61,716 nt of DNA from Pseudomonas sp. C2B4 (GCF_013359695.1 NZ_JABFMU010000039.1:1-61716), one strand, 5' to 3'; shown: positions 8,554 through 16,887, counted from the stretch's first letter. The notes: a model not told the origin generated them from the letters alone. Program-made: numbers and translations.

Positions 8554-8585
8554 AGACGCATGTATTCAGTGCAACCGATGCGTCT
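8554..8585. promoter_or_regulatory. Candidate LysR operator
   Basis: AGACGCAT (8554-8561) and ATGCGTCT (8578-8585) form a perfect eight-base inverted repeat with a 16-base spacer, between the divergent LysR and MFS genes. LysR-type sites are dyads of similar overall span, so this is the likely binding site. Confidence 0.55.
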
Positions 8586-8655
8586 TCCGCCATGTTAGGC
8601 GCGGGCGTAGATTTTCGGTAGCTCCAATCGGGAGCCTCCGGAAAAGAGGAACAGC

Positions 8656-10062
8656 ATGAACGCCACAACAGCCGTCACCGATATCGGGCAACGGACACGG
8701 TCCGTCAGAGGGGCGCTGGCCAGCCTGTCGCTGTCGATGTTGTTGTCATCCCTGGGCACCAGCATTGCCAATGTCGGCTTGCCGACGCTGACCCGTGTGT
8801 TCGATGCCTCCTTTCAACAGGTGCAGTGGGTTGTCCTCGCCTACCTGCTGGCCATCACCACCCTGATCGTCAGTGTCGGGCGCCTGGGAGACCTGACCGG
8901 TCGTCGCCGTTTGCTGCTGTCCGGAATCGCTGTGTTCACCCTGGCTTCGACCTTGTGCGGCCTGGCGCCGAGCCTTGAACTGCTGATTGTCGCCCGCGCC
9001 CTGCAAGGCCTTGGTGCGGCAATCATGATGGCGCTGACCCTGGCGTTCGTGGGCGAGACGGTCGCGAAAGAGAGAACCGGTAGTGCCATGGGACTGCTCG
9101 GCACGATGTCGGCCATTGGTACGGCGATGGGCCCTTCGCTCGGTGGCGTGCTGATCGACGGTTTGGGCTGGCGGGCAATCTTCCTGATCACCGTGCCGCT
9201 GGGTGTGCTGACCCTGCTGCTCGCCTGGCGTTATTTACCCGCCGATCAACAGAAGGCAAACACCGCCAGGACCGCCTTCGATCCGCTGGGCACGTTGCTG
9301 CTGGCCCTGACACTCGCCGCCTACGCGCTGGCCATGACCCTCGGGCGCGGCCATTTCGGTGCGCTGAACAGCGCATTGTTGGCGCTGGCGTGCGTGGGTG
9401 CGGGATTGTTTGTGTGGGTCGAACAACGTGTCGCGGCGCCGTTGATTCGGCTGGCCCTGTTCCGCGATCGGTCGCTCAGTGGCAGCCTGGCCATGAGCCT
9501 GTTCGTGACCACGGTGATGATGGGCACGCTGGTGGTGGGGCCGTTTTACCTGTCGCTGGCGCTCGGGTTGAACGCCGTCGAGGTCGGGCTCGTACTGTCG
9601 GTCGGGCCGTTGGCCGCCGCGCTGGCCGGGGTGCCTGCGGGACGCATCGCCGACCGTTTCAGCGCCCGGCGCATGACCTTCGTCGGGTTGCTCGCCATCG
9701 CGCTCGGTTGCCTGTTGTTGTCGGTGTTGCCGAGCAGCCTGGGGGTCGGTGGCTATATCGTGCCCATGGTGGTGATCACGCTTGGCTATGCGCTGTTTCA
9801 GACGGCCAACAACACGGCGGTCATGGGCGATGTCCGGCCGGAGCAACGGGGGGTGGTGTCCGGGCTGCTCAATCTGTCGCGCAATCTGGGGTTGATCACC
9901 GGGGCTTCGGTGTTGGGGGCGGTGTTTGCTTTGGCTTCGGCGACGGTTGATATCGGTTCTGCGCAACCCGAGGCGGTTGCCAGTGGGATGCGTGTGACCT
10001 TTGCCGTTGCGCTGAGTCTGGTCGGGGCGGCTTGCCTGATCGCTGTCGGCAAGCAGCAGTAG
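8656..10062 (+). CDS. MFS drug-efflux transporter (DHA2, 14-span type)
   Basis: 468-residue proton antiporter. It starts with a membrane helix carrying LSLSMLLSSLGTSIANVGLP, then the family pattern LPTLTRVFDASFQQVQWVVL. Motif A appears as GRLGDLTGRRRLLL and motif C-like text as GTMSAIGTAMGPSLGGVL. About 13-14 hydrophobic segments can be counted, matching EmrB/QacA-type exporters, which pump hydrophobic compounds out of the cell. GGAA/GAGG precedes the ATG. The divergent LysR gene is the likely regulator. The substrate is unknown. Confidence 0.87.
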   Translation: MNATTAVTDIGQRTRSVRGALASLSLSMLLSSLGTSIANVGLPTLTRVFDASFQQVQWVVLAYLLAITTLIVSVGRLGDLTGRRRLLLSGIAVFTLASTLCGLAPSLELLIVARALQGLGAAIMMALTLAFVGETVAKERTGSAMGLLGTMSAIGTAMGPSLGGVLIDGLGWRAIFLITVPLGVLTLLLAWRYLPADQQKANTARTAFDPLGTLLLALTLAAYALAMTLGRGHFGALNSALLALACVGAGLFVWVEQRVAAPLIRLALFRDRSLSGSLAMSLFVTTVMMGTLVVGPFYLSLALGLNAVEVGLVLSVGPLAAALAGVPAGRIADRFSARRMTFVGLLAIALGCLLLSVLPSSLGVGGYIVPMVVITLGYALFQTANNTAVMGDVRPEQRGVVSGLLNLSRNLGLITGASVLGAVFALASATVDIGSAQPEAVASGMRVTFAVALSLVGAACLIAVGKQQ

Positions 10063-10085
10063 GCTTATCTGAAAACACTCACATT

Positions 10086-10206
10086 TGTGGCGAGGGGATT
10101 TATCCCCGTTGGGTCGCGAAGCGTCCCCCAGCGTCCGATCAGTTATACCGAACTGGTAGGTTTACGACTGCTTCGCAGCCGAACGGGGATGAATCCCCTC
10201 GCCACA
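10086..10206. repeat. REPIN of the GGGGATTTATCCCC family
   Basis: Left arm TGTGGCGAGGGGATTTATCC from 10086, right arm ending CCCCTCGCCACA at 10206, with spacer text (CGACTGCTTCGCAGCC) shared with the copy at 24771. It lies between the converging MFS and cupin genes. Confidence 0.85.
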
Positions 10207-10236
10207 TCTAACCCTTTCGCCACAGGTCTACGTTTA

Positions 10237-10707
10237 TTACTTGAGGATCAGCAGCGGCGTATCTTTCTTGACGATGTAGGTCGCCAGTTCCGAAGCCTTG
10301 TCCGTGCCGATGTTCTTCGCCACATGGGCGGTGCCGGCCGGGATGTACAGGGATTCACCCGCCTTGAGGATCACGTTTGGCTGACCTTCGAGCTGGTATT
10401 CGAACGTGCCCGAGATGACGTAGGCCACTTCAACGCCGGGATGGGCGTGTTTCGGCGACACGACGCCCGGATCGAAATCGACGCGCACCTGAATCACTTC
10501 ACGCCCTTCAACATCGAGATCGCGACGCACCAGGTCGGTACGGCTGATGCCTGTCTGCCAGCTCTTGGCGGGAGCTGCTTCGGCGGCTGGCCTGCTTTCC
10601 TTGGTCTGAGCCTGGGCTTGGGACAAGCCAGCGAACGCGGTCAAAGTCGCGGCGACGAAGGCAGCGCCGAGCAGGCCGGCGGTTTTGAATTTGTTATTTC
10701 GGGACAT
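10237..10707 (-). CDS. Exported cupin-domain protein
   Basis: 156 residues with a signal peptide (about residues 1-33, ending AQAQ). A single cupin_2 barrel follows: HAHPGVEVAYVISG supplies metal-binding histidines and a glutamate, and the second motif is PAGTAHVAKN. The protein is probably periplasmic and may bind a metal or act as a small dioxygenase or isomerase; no substrate can be named. It is divergent from the TonB receptor at 10973, separated by 265 bp containing a GATAC direct repeat. Confidence 0.8.
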   Translation of the reverse strand: MSRNNKFKTAGLLGAAFVAATLTAFAGLSQAQAQTKESRPAAEAAPAKSWQTGISRTDLVRRDLDVEGREVIQVRVDFDPGVVSPKHAHPGVEVAYVISGTFEYQLEGQPNVILKAGESLYIPAGTAHVAKNIGTDKASELATYIVKKDTPLLILK

Positions 10708-10844
10708 CGCAGTTCTCCAATGAGCGCGGGGTAAACAGTGCGCGGGATGCCTTTGTGAGGCATGTCCATTACGCAGCCAGCGTGTATCGCGTTCGTGTCG
10801 CCGGGGGCCGGTTTTTGTATGCCCAAGTAGCTGACGGACAGGGA

Positions 10845-10859
10845 GATACGTTCAGATAC
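10845..10859. promoter_or_regulatory. GATAC direct repeat, candidate response-regulator site
   Basis: GATAC occurs at 10845 and 10855 with a ten-base period, between the cupin gene and the TonB receptor gene. Direct repeats with helical-turn spacing are typical of OmpR/PhoB-type regulators. The same pattern occurs upstream of the gene at 27636-28160. Confidence 0.3.
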
Positions 10860-10972
10860 AGAGTTCTGATCCGACGCCTGAAATTTTTTTCAATTTGCAC
10901 TGATACCTTTTTCGCTGTCGTTCGGTGTGTAGGGGAATTCTCATTTTCTCTTTGCATCCACAGGCATGCCGC

Positions 10973-13429
10973 ATGACACCCAGATCGCCGCAGAACCTTT
11001 CCCGACGCCGTCCCGCCCGCCTCCCCCTGAACGTACTGAGCCTGGCCATCGCCCTGACCGCCCTTGCCCCGGTTCACAGTGCCCTGGCCGCCGACACCCC
11101 ACAAAGCGCTGCCACCCGCAGCTACAGCATCGGCCCGGGTTCGCTGTCCAGTGTGCTGGCGCAATTCGCGGCGCAATCGGGGGTGCTGCTGTCGTTCGAT
11201 GCCAACCTGCTCAATGACCAACAAAGCGCTGGCCTGCAAGGCAACTACAGCGTGCAGTCCGGTTTCGACCGGTTGCTGCAGGGCAGCGGCTATTCGCTGA
11301 TCAATACCGGTGCCGACAGTTACACCGTGGCGCCGCAGGTCGAGGGCGGCGCGGCGCTGGAACTGGGCGCCACCACGGTCAATGGCGTGAGTAGCGATGC
11401 CGATACCTATGCTGGCGGCCAGGTAGCCCGTACAGCGCGCCTCGGAGTGCTGGGCAATCGCAGCATCAACGACGTGCCGTTCAGCGTGGTCAGCTACACC
11501 GCCAAGACCATCGAGGATCAGCAGGCCCGAACCGTGGGCGATGTGCTGCTCAATGACGCGTCGGTGCGCCAGTCCGCCGGCTTCGGCAACTTTTCCCAGG
11601 TGTTCACCATTCGCGGGTTGCCACTGACCACCGACGACATTTCGTTCAACGGCCTCTACGGCGTGCTGCCCCGCCAGATCATCACCACCGAGGCGCTGGA
11701 GCGTGTCGAGCTGTTCAAGGGTCCGAACGCCTTCATCAACGGTGTGGCGCCGTCCGGCAGCGGCATTGGCGGCAGCGTCAACCTGGTGCCCAAGCGCGCC
11801 CAGGACACCCCGACCCGCAGCGTGACCCTCGACTACGCCAGTGACAGCCAGGTCGGCGGGCACATCGACCTCGGTCAGCGCTTTGGTGAAGACAACCGCT
11901 TCGGCGCCCGGGTCAACCTCGCCAATCACGGTGGCGAGACCGCCGTCGACGACGAGTCCGAACACTCGCAACTGATCGCCCTCGGCCTGGATTATCGCGG
12001 CGAGCGCCTGCGGGTCTCCACCGACCTGGGCTATCAGAAGCTACGCATCAACAACGGTCGCTCCGTGGTCTATCCCACCGGCACCAAAGTCCCGCATGCG
12101 CCATCGGCCAAGGACAACTACGCCCAGGACTGGACCTGGTCGGAGCTGGAAGACACCTACGGCATGGTCAACGCCGAGTACGACCTCAACGACAACTGGA
12201 CCGCCTACGCCGGTGGTGGCGCCAAGCACACCCGGGAAAACGGTCAGTACTCGTCGCTGTATGTCGGCAACGATGGCAGCGGCAAGGTCGGCTTCCTCTA
12301 CTCGCCCCATGACGAAGACAACAAAAGCGCGATGGCCGGTTTGAACGGCCACTTCAACACCGGCCCGATCAGCCACCAGATGAACTTCGGTTTGTCCGGC
12401 ACCTGGGGTGAACAGCGCTCGGCATTCGAAGCGATCCTGGTGGCCAACCGGGTCAACGGCAACCTGTACAACCCGGTGCAAGTGTCGCGACCGACCAATA
12501 CGTACTTCGGCAGCGATATCCATGATCCGCGCATCGTCGGCAAAACCCGGGTCAAAAGTGCCGCCGTTTCCGACACCCTGGGCTTCATCGACGACCGCGT
12601 GCTGCTGACCCTCGGCGTGCGCCGCCAGACCCTCGAAGCCGATGCCTGGAACACCACCAGCGGCGCGCGAACGGCCAATTATGAAGAGTCGATCACCACG
12701 CCGGTGTACGGTCTGGTGATCAAGCCGTGGGAGCATGTGTCGTTCTACGCCAACCGCATCGAAGGCCTGCAACAAGGCCCGACTGCGCCGACCACCGGCG
12801 TGACCAACCCCGGCGAAGTGTTCGCCCCCAACCGCAGCAAGCAGACTGAAGCCGGGGTCAAGCTCGACTGGAACAGCTTTGGCGCGACCCTGGGCGTGTA
12901 CCGCATCGAGATGCCCAACAGCTCGACCTCGACCGTCGCCGGCGCGCGCCTGCCGACCTTCAGCGTCGACGGCGAGCAGGTGAACAAGGGAGTGGAACTG
13001 AACCTGTTCGGCGAGCCCATCGATGGCCTGCGCGTGCTGGCCGGGGCGACGTGGATGGACACCGAACAGAAGAAAACCTCCAACGGTCTCAACGACGGCA
13101 ATCGCGCCGCTGGCGTGCCGCGCTTCCAATACAACCTGGGCGCGGACTGGGACATCCCGGGCATTCAGGGCGCAGCGCTCAACGGGCGCCTGTTGCGCAC
13201 TGGCGGCGAATACGTGAACGCGGCCAACACCCTGAGCATCCCGGCCTGGACCCGCGTCGACCTCGGCGCCCGCTACGGTTTCAAGGCCGACGACAAGTAC
13301 ATCACCCTGCGTGCCAACGTCGAGAACGTGGCGAACAAGGCGTATTGGTCGGCGGCTTCGACCGCGAACAACTACCTGACCCAGGGTGAGCCACGGACGC
13401 TGAAGCTGTCAGCCACCGTGGATTTCTAA
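10973..13429 (+). CDS. TonB-dependent siderophore receptor with signalling (STN) domain
   Basis: 818-residue outer-membrane receptor. A signal peptide ends near ALAAD (about residue 40). An STN domain follows (SIGPGSLSSVLAQFAAQSG, then LQGNYSVQSGFDRLLQGSGY), then a plug (VPFSVVSYTAKTIEDQQART to SGIGGSVNLVPKRA) and the beta barrel ending in the aromatic terminus LSATVDF. The STN domain marks receptors that signal through an anti-sigma factor and an ECF sigma factor, but neither is beside it. The ATG at 10973 is chosen because it gives the signal peptide. It probably imports a ferric siderophore, perhaps a xenosiderophore. Confidence 0.9.
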   Translation: MTPRSPQNLSRRRPARLPLNVLSLAIALTALAPVHSALAADTPQSAATRSYSIGPGSLSSVLAQFAAQSGVLLSFDANLLNDQQSAGLQGNYSVQSGFDRLLQGSGYSLINTGADSYTVAPQVEGGAALELGATTVNGVSSDADTYAGGQVARTARLGVLGNRSINDVPFSVVSYTAKTIEDQQARTVGDVLLNDASVRQSAGFGNFSQVFTIRGLPLTTDDISFNGLYGVLPRQIITTEALERVELFKGPNAFINGVAPSGSGIGGSVNLVPKRAQDTPTRSVTLDYASDSQVGGHIDLGQRFGEDNRFGARVNLANHGGETAVDDESEHSQLIALGLDYRGERLRVSTDLGYQKLRINNGRSVVYPTGTKVPHAPSAKDNYAQDWTWSELEDTYGMVNAEYDLNDNWTAYAGGGAKHTRENGQYSSLYVGNDGSGKVGFLYSPHDEDNKSAMAGLNGHFNTGPISHQMNFGLSGTWGEQRSAFEAILVANRVNGNLYNPVQVSRPTNTYFGSDIHDPRIVGKTRVKSAAVSDTLGFIDDRVLLTLGVRRQTLEADAWNTTSGARTANYEESITTPVYGLVIKPWEHVSFYANRIEGLQQGPTAPTTGVTNPGEVFAPNRSKQTEAGVKLDWNSFGATLGVYRIEMPNSSTSTVAGARLPTFSVDGEQVNKGVELNLFGEPIDGLRVLAGATWMDTEQKKTSNGLNDGNRAAGVPRFQYNLGADWDIPGIQGAALNGRLLRTGGEYVNAANTLSIPAWTRVDLGARYGFKADDKYITLRANVENVANKAYWSAASTANNYLTQGEPRTLKLSATVDF

Positions 13430-13568
13430 GCCCGCATTACCCCCGTAGGAGCGCGCCCTGCTCGCGATGGTATCAAGGGCACCGCGTACCTTCAGACAGC
13501 ACGCGTTATCGTTGACGACCATCGCGAGCAGGGCTCGCTCCTACAGTCGGCGACCGTGGATTTCTAAG
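13415..13568. repeat. REPIN flanked by a 16-bp direct repeat of the receptor gene end
   Basis: The REPIN at about 13445-13545 (GTAGGAGCGCGCCCTGCTCG and its mirror) is flanked by two exact copies of ACCGTGGATTTCTAAG, at 13415-13430 and 13553-13568. The first copy contains the stop codon of the TonB receptor gene. Confidence 0.85.
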
Positions 13569-13570
13569 GG

Positions 13571-14149
13571 TCAAACGCCCTGACGACGCTTGCGGAACTC
13601 GGCCACCTTATGCCGGTTGCCGCACAGCGCCATGCTGCACCAACGCCGTTTATGGGCTTTGGTGCGGTCATAAAACATCAGCGAACAGTCCGCGCTTTCG
13701 CATGTGCGCACCAGGTTGAAATCGCCTTCGGCGAGCAATTCAGCGGCGGCATAGGCGAGTCGGCTCAGCTGCCGAGTCATCACATCCGCTTGATGGAAGC
13801 GATCCAGTTCGGGTGCCCCCGGTTGTTCCCAGACCAGTTGCGGCACGGCGCCCAGCAGGAACCGGTTCAGCGTCGCCGGATCCGCCGGGCGACTCTCGCG
13901 GCGTGCCGTGACCAGGCTTTCGATGCTGTCGCGCAGTGCCCGCAGCTCACCGAGCAAACGCCCGTCGCCAACTACCGTTGCCACCCCCAGCCCGATCTGT
14001 TCCAGCCATTGGGCTGCCTGCGCGTCGTTTTGCAGAAGGTCGCGTTTGTGCCCCTCGACCAACATTTGCGTGTTCAACAAATCCAGCGCCGGATGATCAG
14101 CCAGGACAAAGGGCGGCGGAAGATCAGGCATTGCGTCGGTGGTTGTCAT
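13571..14149 (-). CDS. CGNR zinc-finger / ABATE-domain transcriptional regulator
   Basis: 192 residues: an N-terminal ABATE domain (FVLADHPALDLLNTQMLVEG) and a C-terminal CGNR zinc finger with the cysteines in RTCESADCSLMFYD and CSMALCGNRHKVAEF. Such proteins are predicted DNA-binding regulators. The start at 14149 (MTTTDAMPD) has GGGG about eight bases upstream; 14158 and 14197 are alternatives. It is divergent from an alpha/beta hydrolase, with two GTAAC/GTTAC dyads between them, so it likely regulates that hydrolase and itself. Confidence 0.85.
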   Translation of the reverse strand: MTTTDAMPDLPPPFVLADHPALDLLNTQMLVEGHKRDLLQNDAQAAQWLEQIGLGVATVVGDGRLLGELRALRDSIESLVTARRESRPADPATLNRFLLGAVPQLVWEQPGAPELDRFHQADVMTRQLSRLAYAAAELLAEGDFNLVRTCESADCSLMFYDRTKAHKRRWCSMALCGNRHKVAEFRKRRQGV

Positions 14150-14180
14150 GGCATTCATCCCCGGAATCGATGAAGCAATT

Positions 14181-14265
14181 GTAACCCATAAAAACAATTT
14201 GACCAGTTACTAAATCCATGCACAATAAAGCCATGTAACCGTATTAACTAATATTTAACAGTTAC
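14181..14265. promoter_or_regulatory. Two GTAAC...GTTAC dyads between divergent genes
   Basis: GTAAC at 14181 pairs with GTTAC at 14206, and GTAAC at 14235 pairs with GTTAC at 14261, giving two inverted pairs of nearly equal spacing (25 and 26 bases between starts) in an AT-rich promoter region. This is a likely operator for the CGNR regulator. Confidence 0.5.
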
Positions 14266-14278
14266 AGGAGCGCTAGCA

Positions 14279-15160
14279 ATGTCGTCGTTCAACCACCCCT
14301 CTGTTGCCTATCAATTCGTCGAAGCCGACGGTGTTAAGGTTTTCTATCGCGAGGCCGGCGCGGCGGATGCGCCGGTTTTGCTGCTGTTGCACGGGTTCCC
14401 CAGCTCGTCCCATCAGTTTCGCGACCTGATCCCGCTGCTGGCCAACCAATACCGCCTGATTGCGCCAGATCTGCCGGGATTCGGCTTTACCCAGGTGCCG
14501 GCCGAGCGCGGGTACGTCTACACCTTCGATGCCATTGGCAAGACCCTCGAGGCGTTCGTCGATGCGCTCGATCTCAAGCGTTATGCCCTGTACTTTTTCG
14601 ATTACGGTGCGCCGACGGGCCTGCGCCTGGCGCTGGCACACCCTGAACGGGTCAGCGCGATCATTTCGCAGAACGGCAATGCGTACCTGGAAGGTCTGGG
14701 GGAAGCCTGGGCGCCAATCCGTCAGTACTGGGCAGATCCGTCGGCGGACAATCGCCAGGTGATCAGCGATGCCATCCTGCATCTGGAAGGCACCCGCTGG
14801 CAGTACGTGGAAGGTGTGAGCAACCCGGACGTCATCGCCCCTGAAGCGTATTACCTGGATGCCTTGCTGCTGGAGCGCCCGGGGAACAAGGACATCCAGC
14901 TCGATCTGTTCTACGACTATCAAAACAACCTGAAGCTGTACCCGGCGTTCCAGCAGTTCTTCCGTGACACCCAGTTGCCGACATTGGCGATCTGGGGCAA
15001 AGGCGATCCGTTCTTCATTCCGCCAGGCGCCGAGGCGTTCAAGCGTGACAATCCGAAGGCGGTTGTCGAGTTGCTGGACACCGGGCACTTTGCGCTGGAG
15101 ACCCACGCCGAGCACATTGCCGGGCGCATCGTTGAAGTGTTGGGCACGGCAATTGATTGA
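14279..15160 (+). CDS. Alpha/beta hydrolase of the epoxide hydrolase / haloalkane dehalogenase group
   Basis: 293-residue cytoplasmic hydrolase. The oxyanion motif is LLHGFPSSSHQFRDLIPLL. The nucleophile region reads YFFDYGAPTG, so the nucleophile is aspartate rather than serine, as in epoxide hydrolases and haloalkane dehalogenases. The likely acid lies in GKGDPFF and the catalytic histidine in DTGHFALETH. AGGAG precedes the ATG. It is divergent from the CGNR regulator, which suggests induction by a xenobiotic or secondary metabolite. The exact substrate is unknown. Confidence 0.87.
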   Translation: MSSFNHPSVAYQFVEADGVKVFYREAGAADAPVLLLLHGFPSSSHQFRDLIPLLANQYRLIAPDLPGFGFTQVPAERGYVYTFDAIGKTLEAFVDALDLKRYALYFFDYGAPTGLRLALAHPERVSAIISQNGNAYLEGLGEAWAPIRQYWADPSADNRQVISDAILHLEGTRWQYVEGVSNPDVIAPEAYYLDALLLERPGNKDIQLDLFYDYQNNLKLYPAFQQFFRDTQLPTLAIWGKGDPFFIPPGAEAFKRDNPKAVVELLDTGHFALETHAEHIAGRIVEVLGTAID

Positions 15161-15171
15161 GCCCTGCCCCC

Positions 15172-15271
15172 TGTAGGAGCGAGCCTGCTCGCGATGGAGG
15201 CCCAGACGACGCGATCATTCAGACAGCACGCGTTATCGTTGACGTCCATCGCGAGCAGGCTCGCTCCTACA
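15172..15271. repeat. REPIN (GAGC family, TGTAGGAGC variant)
   Basis: Arms TGTAGGAGCGAGCCTGCTCG and its mirror ending CTCGCTCCTACA, with a spacer containing CACGCGTTATCGTTGACG that is shared with the copies at 13445, 38000 (in reverse) and 61647 (in reverse). Confidence 0.85.
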
Positions 15272-15316
15272 AAGGGATTGGGGATTGCATAAATCCCGGC
15301 TTCGACAAATGAACAG

Positions 15317-15406
15317 TGTGGGAGCGAGCCTGCTCGCGAAAGCGTTGTGACAGTCACAATCGATGTTGACTGACCTGACGCCTTCGCGAGCAGGTTCGCT
15401 CCCACA
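15317..15406. repeat. REPIN (GAGC family, TGTGGGAGC variant)
   Basis: Arms TGTGGGAGCGAGCCTGCTCG and mirror ending TTCGCTCCCACA. It follows the previous REPIN by 45 bp and lies 12 bp from the stop of the nitronate monooxygenase gene. Confidence 0.85.
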
Positions 15407-15417
15407 GAGGACGGGGG

Positions 15418-16467
15418 TCAGGCCTTCATTTCAGCGACCAGTACATTGACCAACGCGGCCGCTGGCATTTCCCGGGCGAGTGGCGCGCCCTGCCCGGCCC
15501 ACTGTACGGCGAAGTCGGTGTTGGCCTTGGTAGCGGCCGCAGCGTTGAGCGCTTTATTGGCGTCGTAGGCGATCGGATAGTCCGGCAGCGCCGGGGCATT
15601 CGCTTCGAGCTGGGTGAAGTTGCGATTGACCATGCCTCGGGCCGGACGGCCGGAGATGGCGCTGGTGACCCGGGTTTGATGAGCGCGCGGACCTTTGAGG
15701 GCTTCGCGATAAGCCGGATTGGCGGAGGATTCGGGGCACAGGATAAACGCTGTGCCCAACTGCGCGGCACTGGCGCCCAGTTGCAGGACGGCCTTGATCC
15801 CGGCACCGTCCATGATGCCGCCCGCCGCGATCACCGGCAGTCGGCATTCATCGCTCAGCACACGCACGAGGGTAAACGTGCCCATCTCGCTGTCCTGTTG
15901 CGGATCGAACACCCCGCGATGTCCCCCGGCTTCGTAACCTTGCGCCACCAGCGCATGCACGCCAGCGCGTTCCGCCTGCTGCGCTTCGGCCAGGCTGGTG
16001 ACGGAACACAGCAGCACGATGCCGGCGTCCTTGAGCGCGTCGATCGCCGGTTGCGGCGGCAAGCCGAAATGGAAGCTGACCACAGCCGGTTGCTCTTCCA
16101 GCAACATCTGCAACATGCCTTCGTCTTCAACGAACGAGGTATAGATCTCGCGCAGCGACGTTGGCGCAGCGGCGTTGAATTCGGCGAAGAACGGCGCGAG
16201 GAAGTTCAGCCATCGGGTTTCGCGCTCGCCGTCCTGCACCGCCGGCGCGTGGCAGAACAGGTTCACATTGAAAGGCTTGGCCGTCAGTGCCGCCGTCTCG
16301 CGCAGCATGGCCCGCGCCTGTTCGACGTTGCTCGCGCCGATCCCGATGGAACCGAGCCCGCCGGCATTGGACACCGCTGCCGCGAGCCGGGGCGTGGAGA
16401 CGCCCACCATCGGCGACTGGATGATCGGCAGTTCAATGTGCAAAAGGGACAACAGAGGATTGGACAT
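15418..16467 (-). CDS. Nitronate monooxygenase (class I type)
   Basis: 349-residue FMN enzyme that oxidises alkyl nitronates with O2. The N-terminal motif IIQSPMVGVSTPRLAAAVSN and the glycine-rich GGLGSIGIG match the family. The segment GYEAGGHRG carries the conserved catalytic histidine. Phosphate-binding text follows (VIAAGGIMDGAGIKAVLQLG, then GTAFILCPES). Characterised members of this family act on propionate-3-nitronate and give malonate semialdehyde. It lies 30 bp downstream of a malonate-semialdehyde-decarboxylase-like gene, almost certainly as one operon, which makes the pair a plausible nitronate-degrading pathway. Confidence 0.88.
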   Translation of the reverse strand: MSNPLLSLLHIELPIIQSPMVGVSTPRLAAAVSNAGGLGSIGIGASNVEQARAMLRETAALTAKPFNVNLFCHAPAVQDGERETRWLNFLAPFFAEFNAAAPTSLREIYTSFVEDEGMLQMLLEEQPAVVSFHFGLPPQPAIDALKDAGIVLLCSVTSLAEAQQAERAGVHALVAQGYEAGGHRGVFDPQQDSEMGTFTLVRVLSDECRLPVIAAGGIMDGAGIKAVLQLGASAAQLGTAFILCPESSANPAYREALKGPRAHQTRVTSAISGRPARGMVNRNFTQLEANAPALPDYPIAYDANKALNAAAATKANTDFAVQWAGQGAPLAREMPAAALVNVLVAEMKA

Positions 16468-16497
16468 GACAGCACCTGAATGTGATGGGTAAAAAAA

Positions 16498-16887
16498 CTA
16501 AAGCTCCCCGGTCAGAAACTGCGCCCGGCCTCGGCCAAACGACCAGTCGGCATCGGTGTTCTCTACCAGCGAAATGATCAAGTCGTCCGGTGACAAATCA
16601 CAATCGACTTGCAGCTGCTCGGCCAGCAAGCGGTAGAACGCGATCTTCTGCGCGCGTGAACGCGGGCGCGAAAAAACCGTCAGCAGGACGGCGTTGTTCG
16701 ACCGCGTGTAACCCAATCCCGTGTCGTGCAGCACCAACTCTCCGGGACGGTGTTGCGTGACGCTTTGGTAGCGGTCACTGGCGGGGACTTCGAACGCCTC
16801 GACCATGGCCCGATGCGCCCCATCCAGCAAGGCCTTGAGCTGCTGATCGTTGCGGCCTTCGAGGATGTCGAACTTGAGCAATGGCAT
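16498..16887 (-). CDS. Tautomerase-superfamily protein, malonate semialdehyde decarboxylase type
   Basis: 129-residue protein of the tautomerase superfamily. After removal of Met the N-terminal catalytic Pro1 is exposed (MPLLKFDILEGR). Numbered from Pro1, Asp37 (ASDRYQ), Arg73 and Arg75 (FSRPRS) are all present, which are the catalytic residues described for malonate semialdehyde decarboxylase; the C-terminal DADWSFGRGRAQFLTG also fits that subfamily. The predicted reaction is malonate semialdehyde to acetaldehyde plus CO2. AGGTGA lies upstream of the ATG. It is first in an operon with a nitronate monooxygenase. A hydratase/tautomerase side activity is possible. Confidence 0.85.
   Translation of the reverse strand: MPLLKFDILEGRNDQQLKALLDGAHRAMVEAFEVPASDRYQSVTQHRPGELVLHDTGLGYTRSNNAVLLTVFSRPRSRAQKIAFYRLLAEQLQVDCDLSPDDLIISLVENTDADWSFGRGRAQFLTGEL

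Noticed and set aside
10930..10972. Possible Fur box upstream of the siderophore receptor
   Set aside because: Only a half-match (GAATTCTCATTTTC); no 19-bp dyad could be traced.
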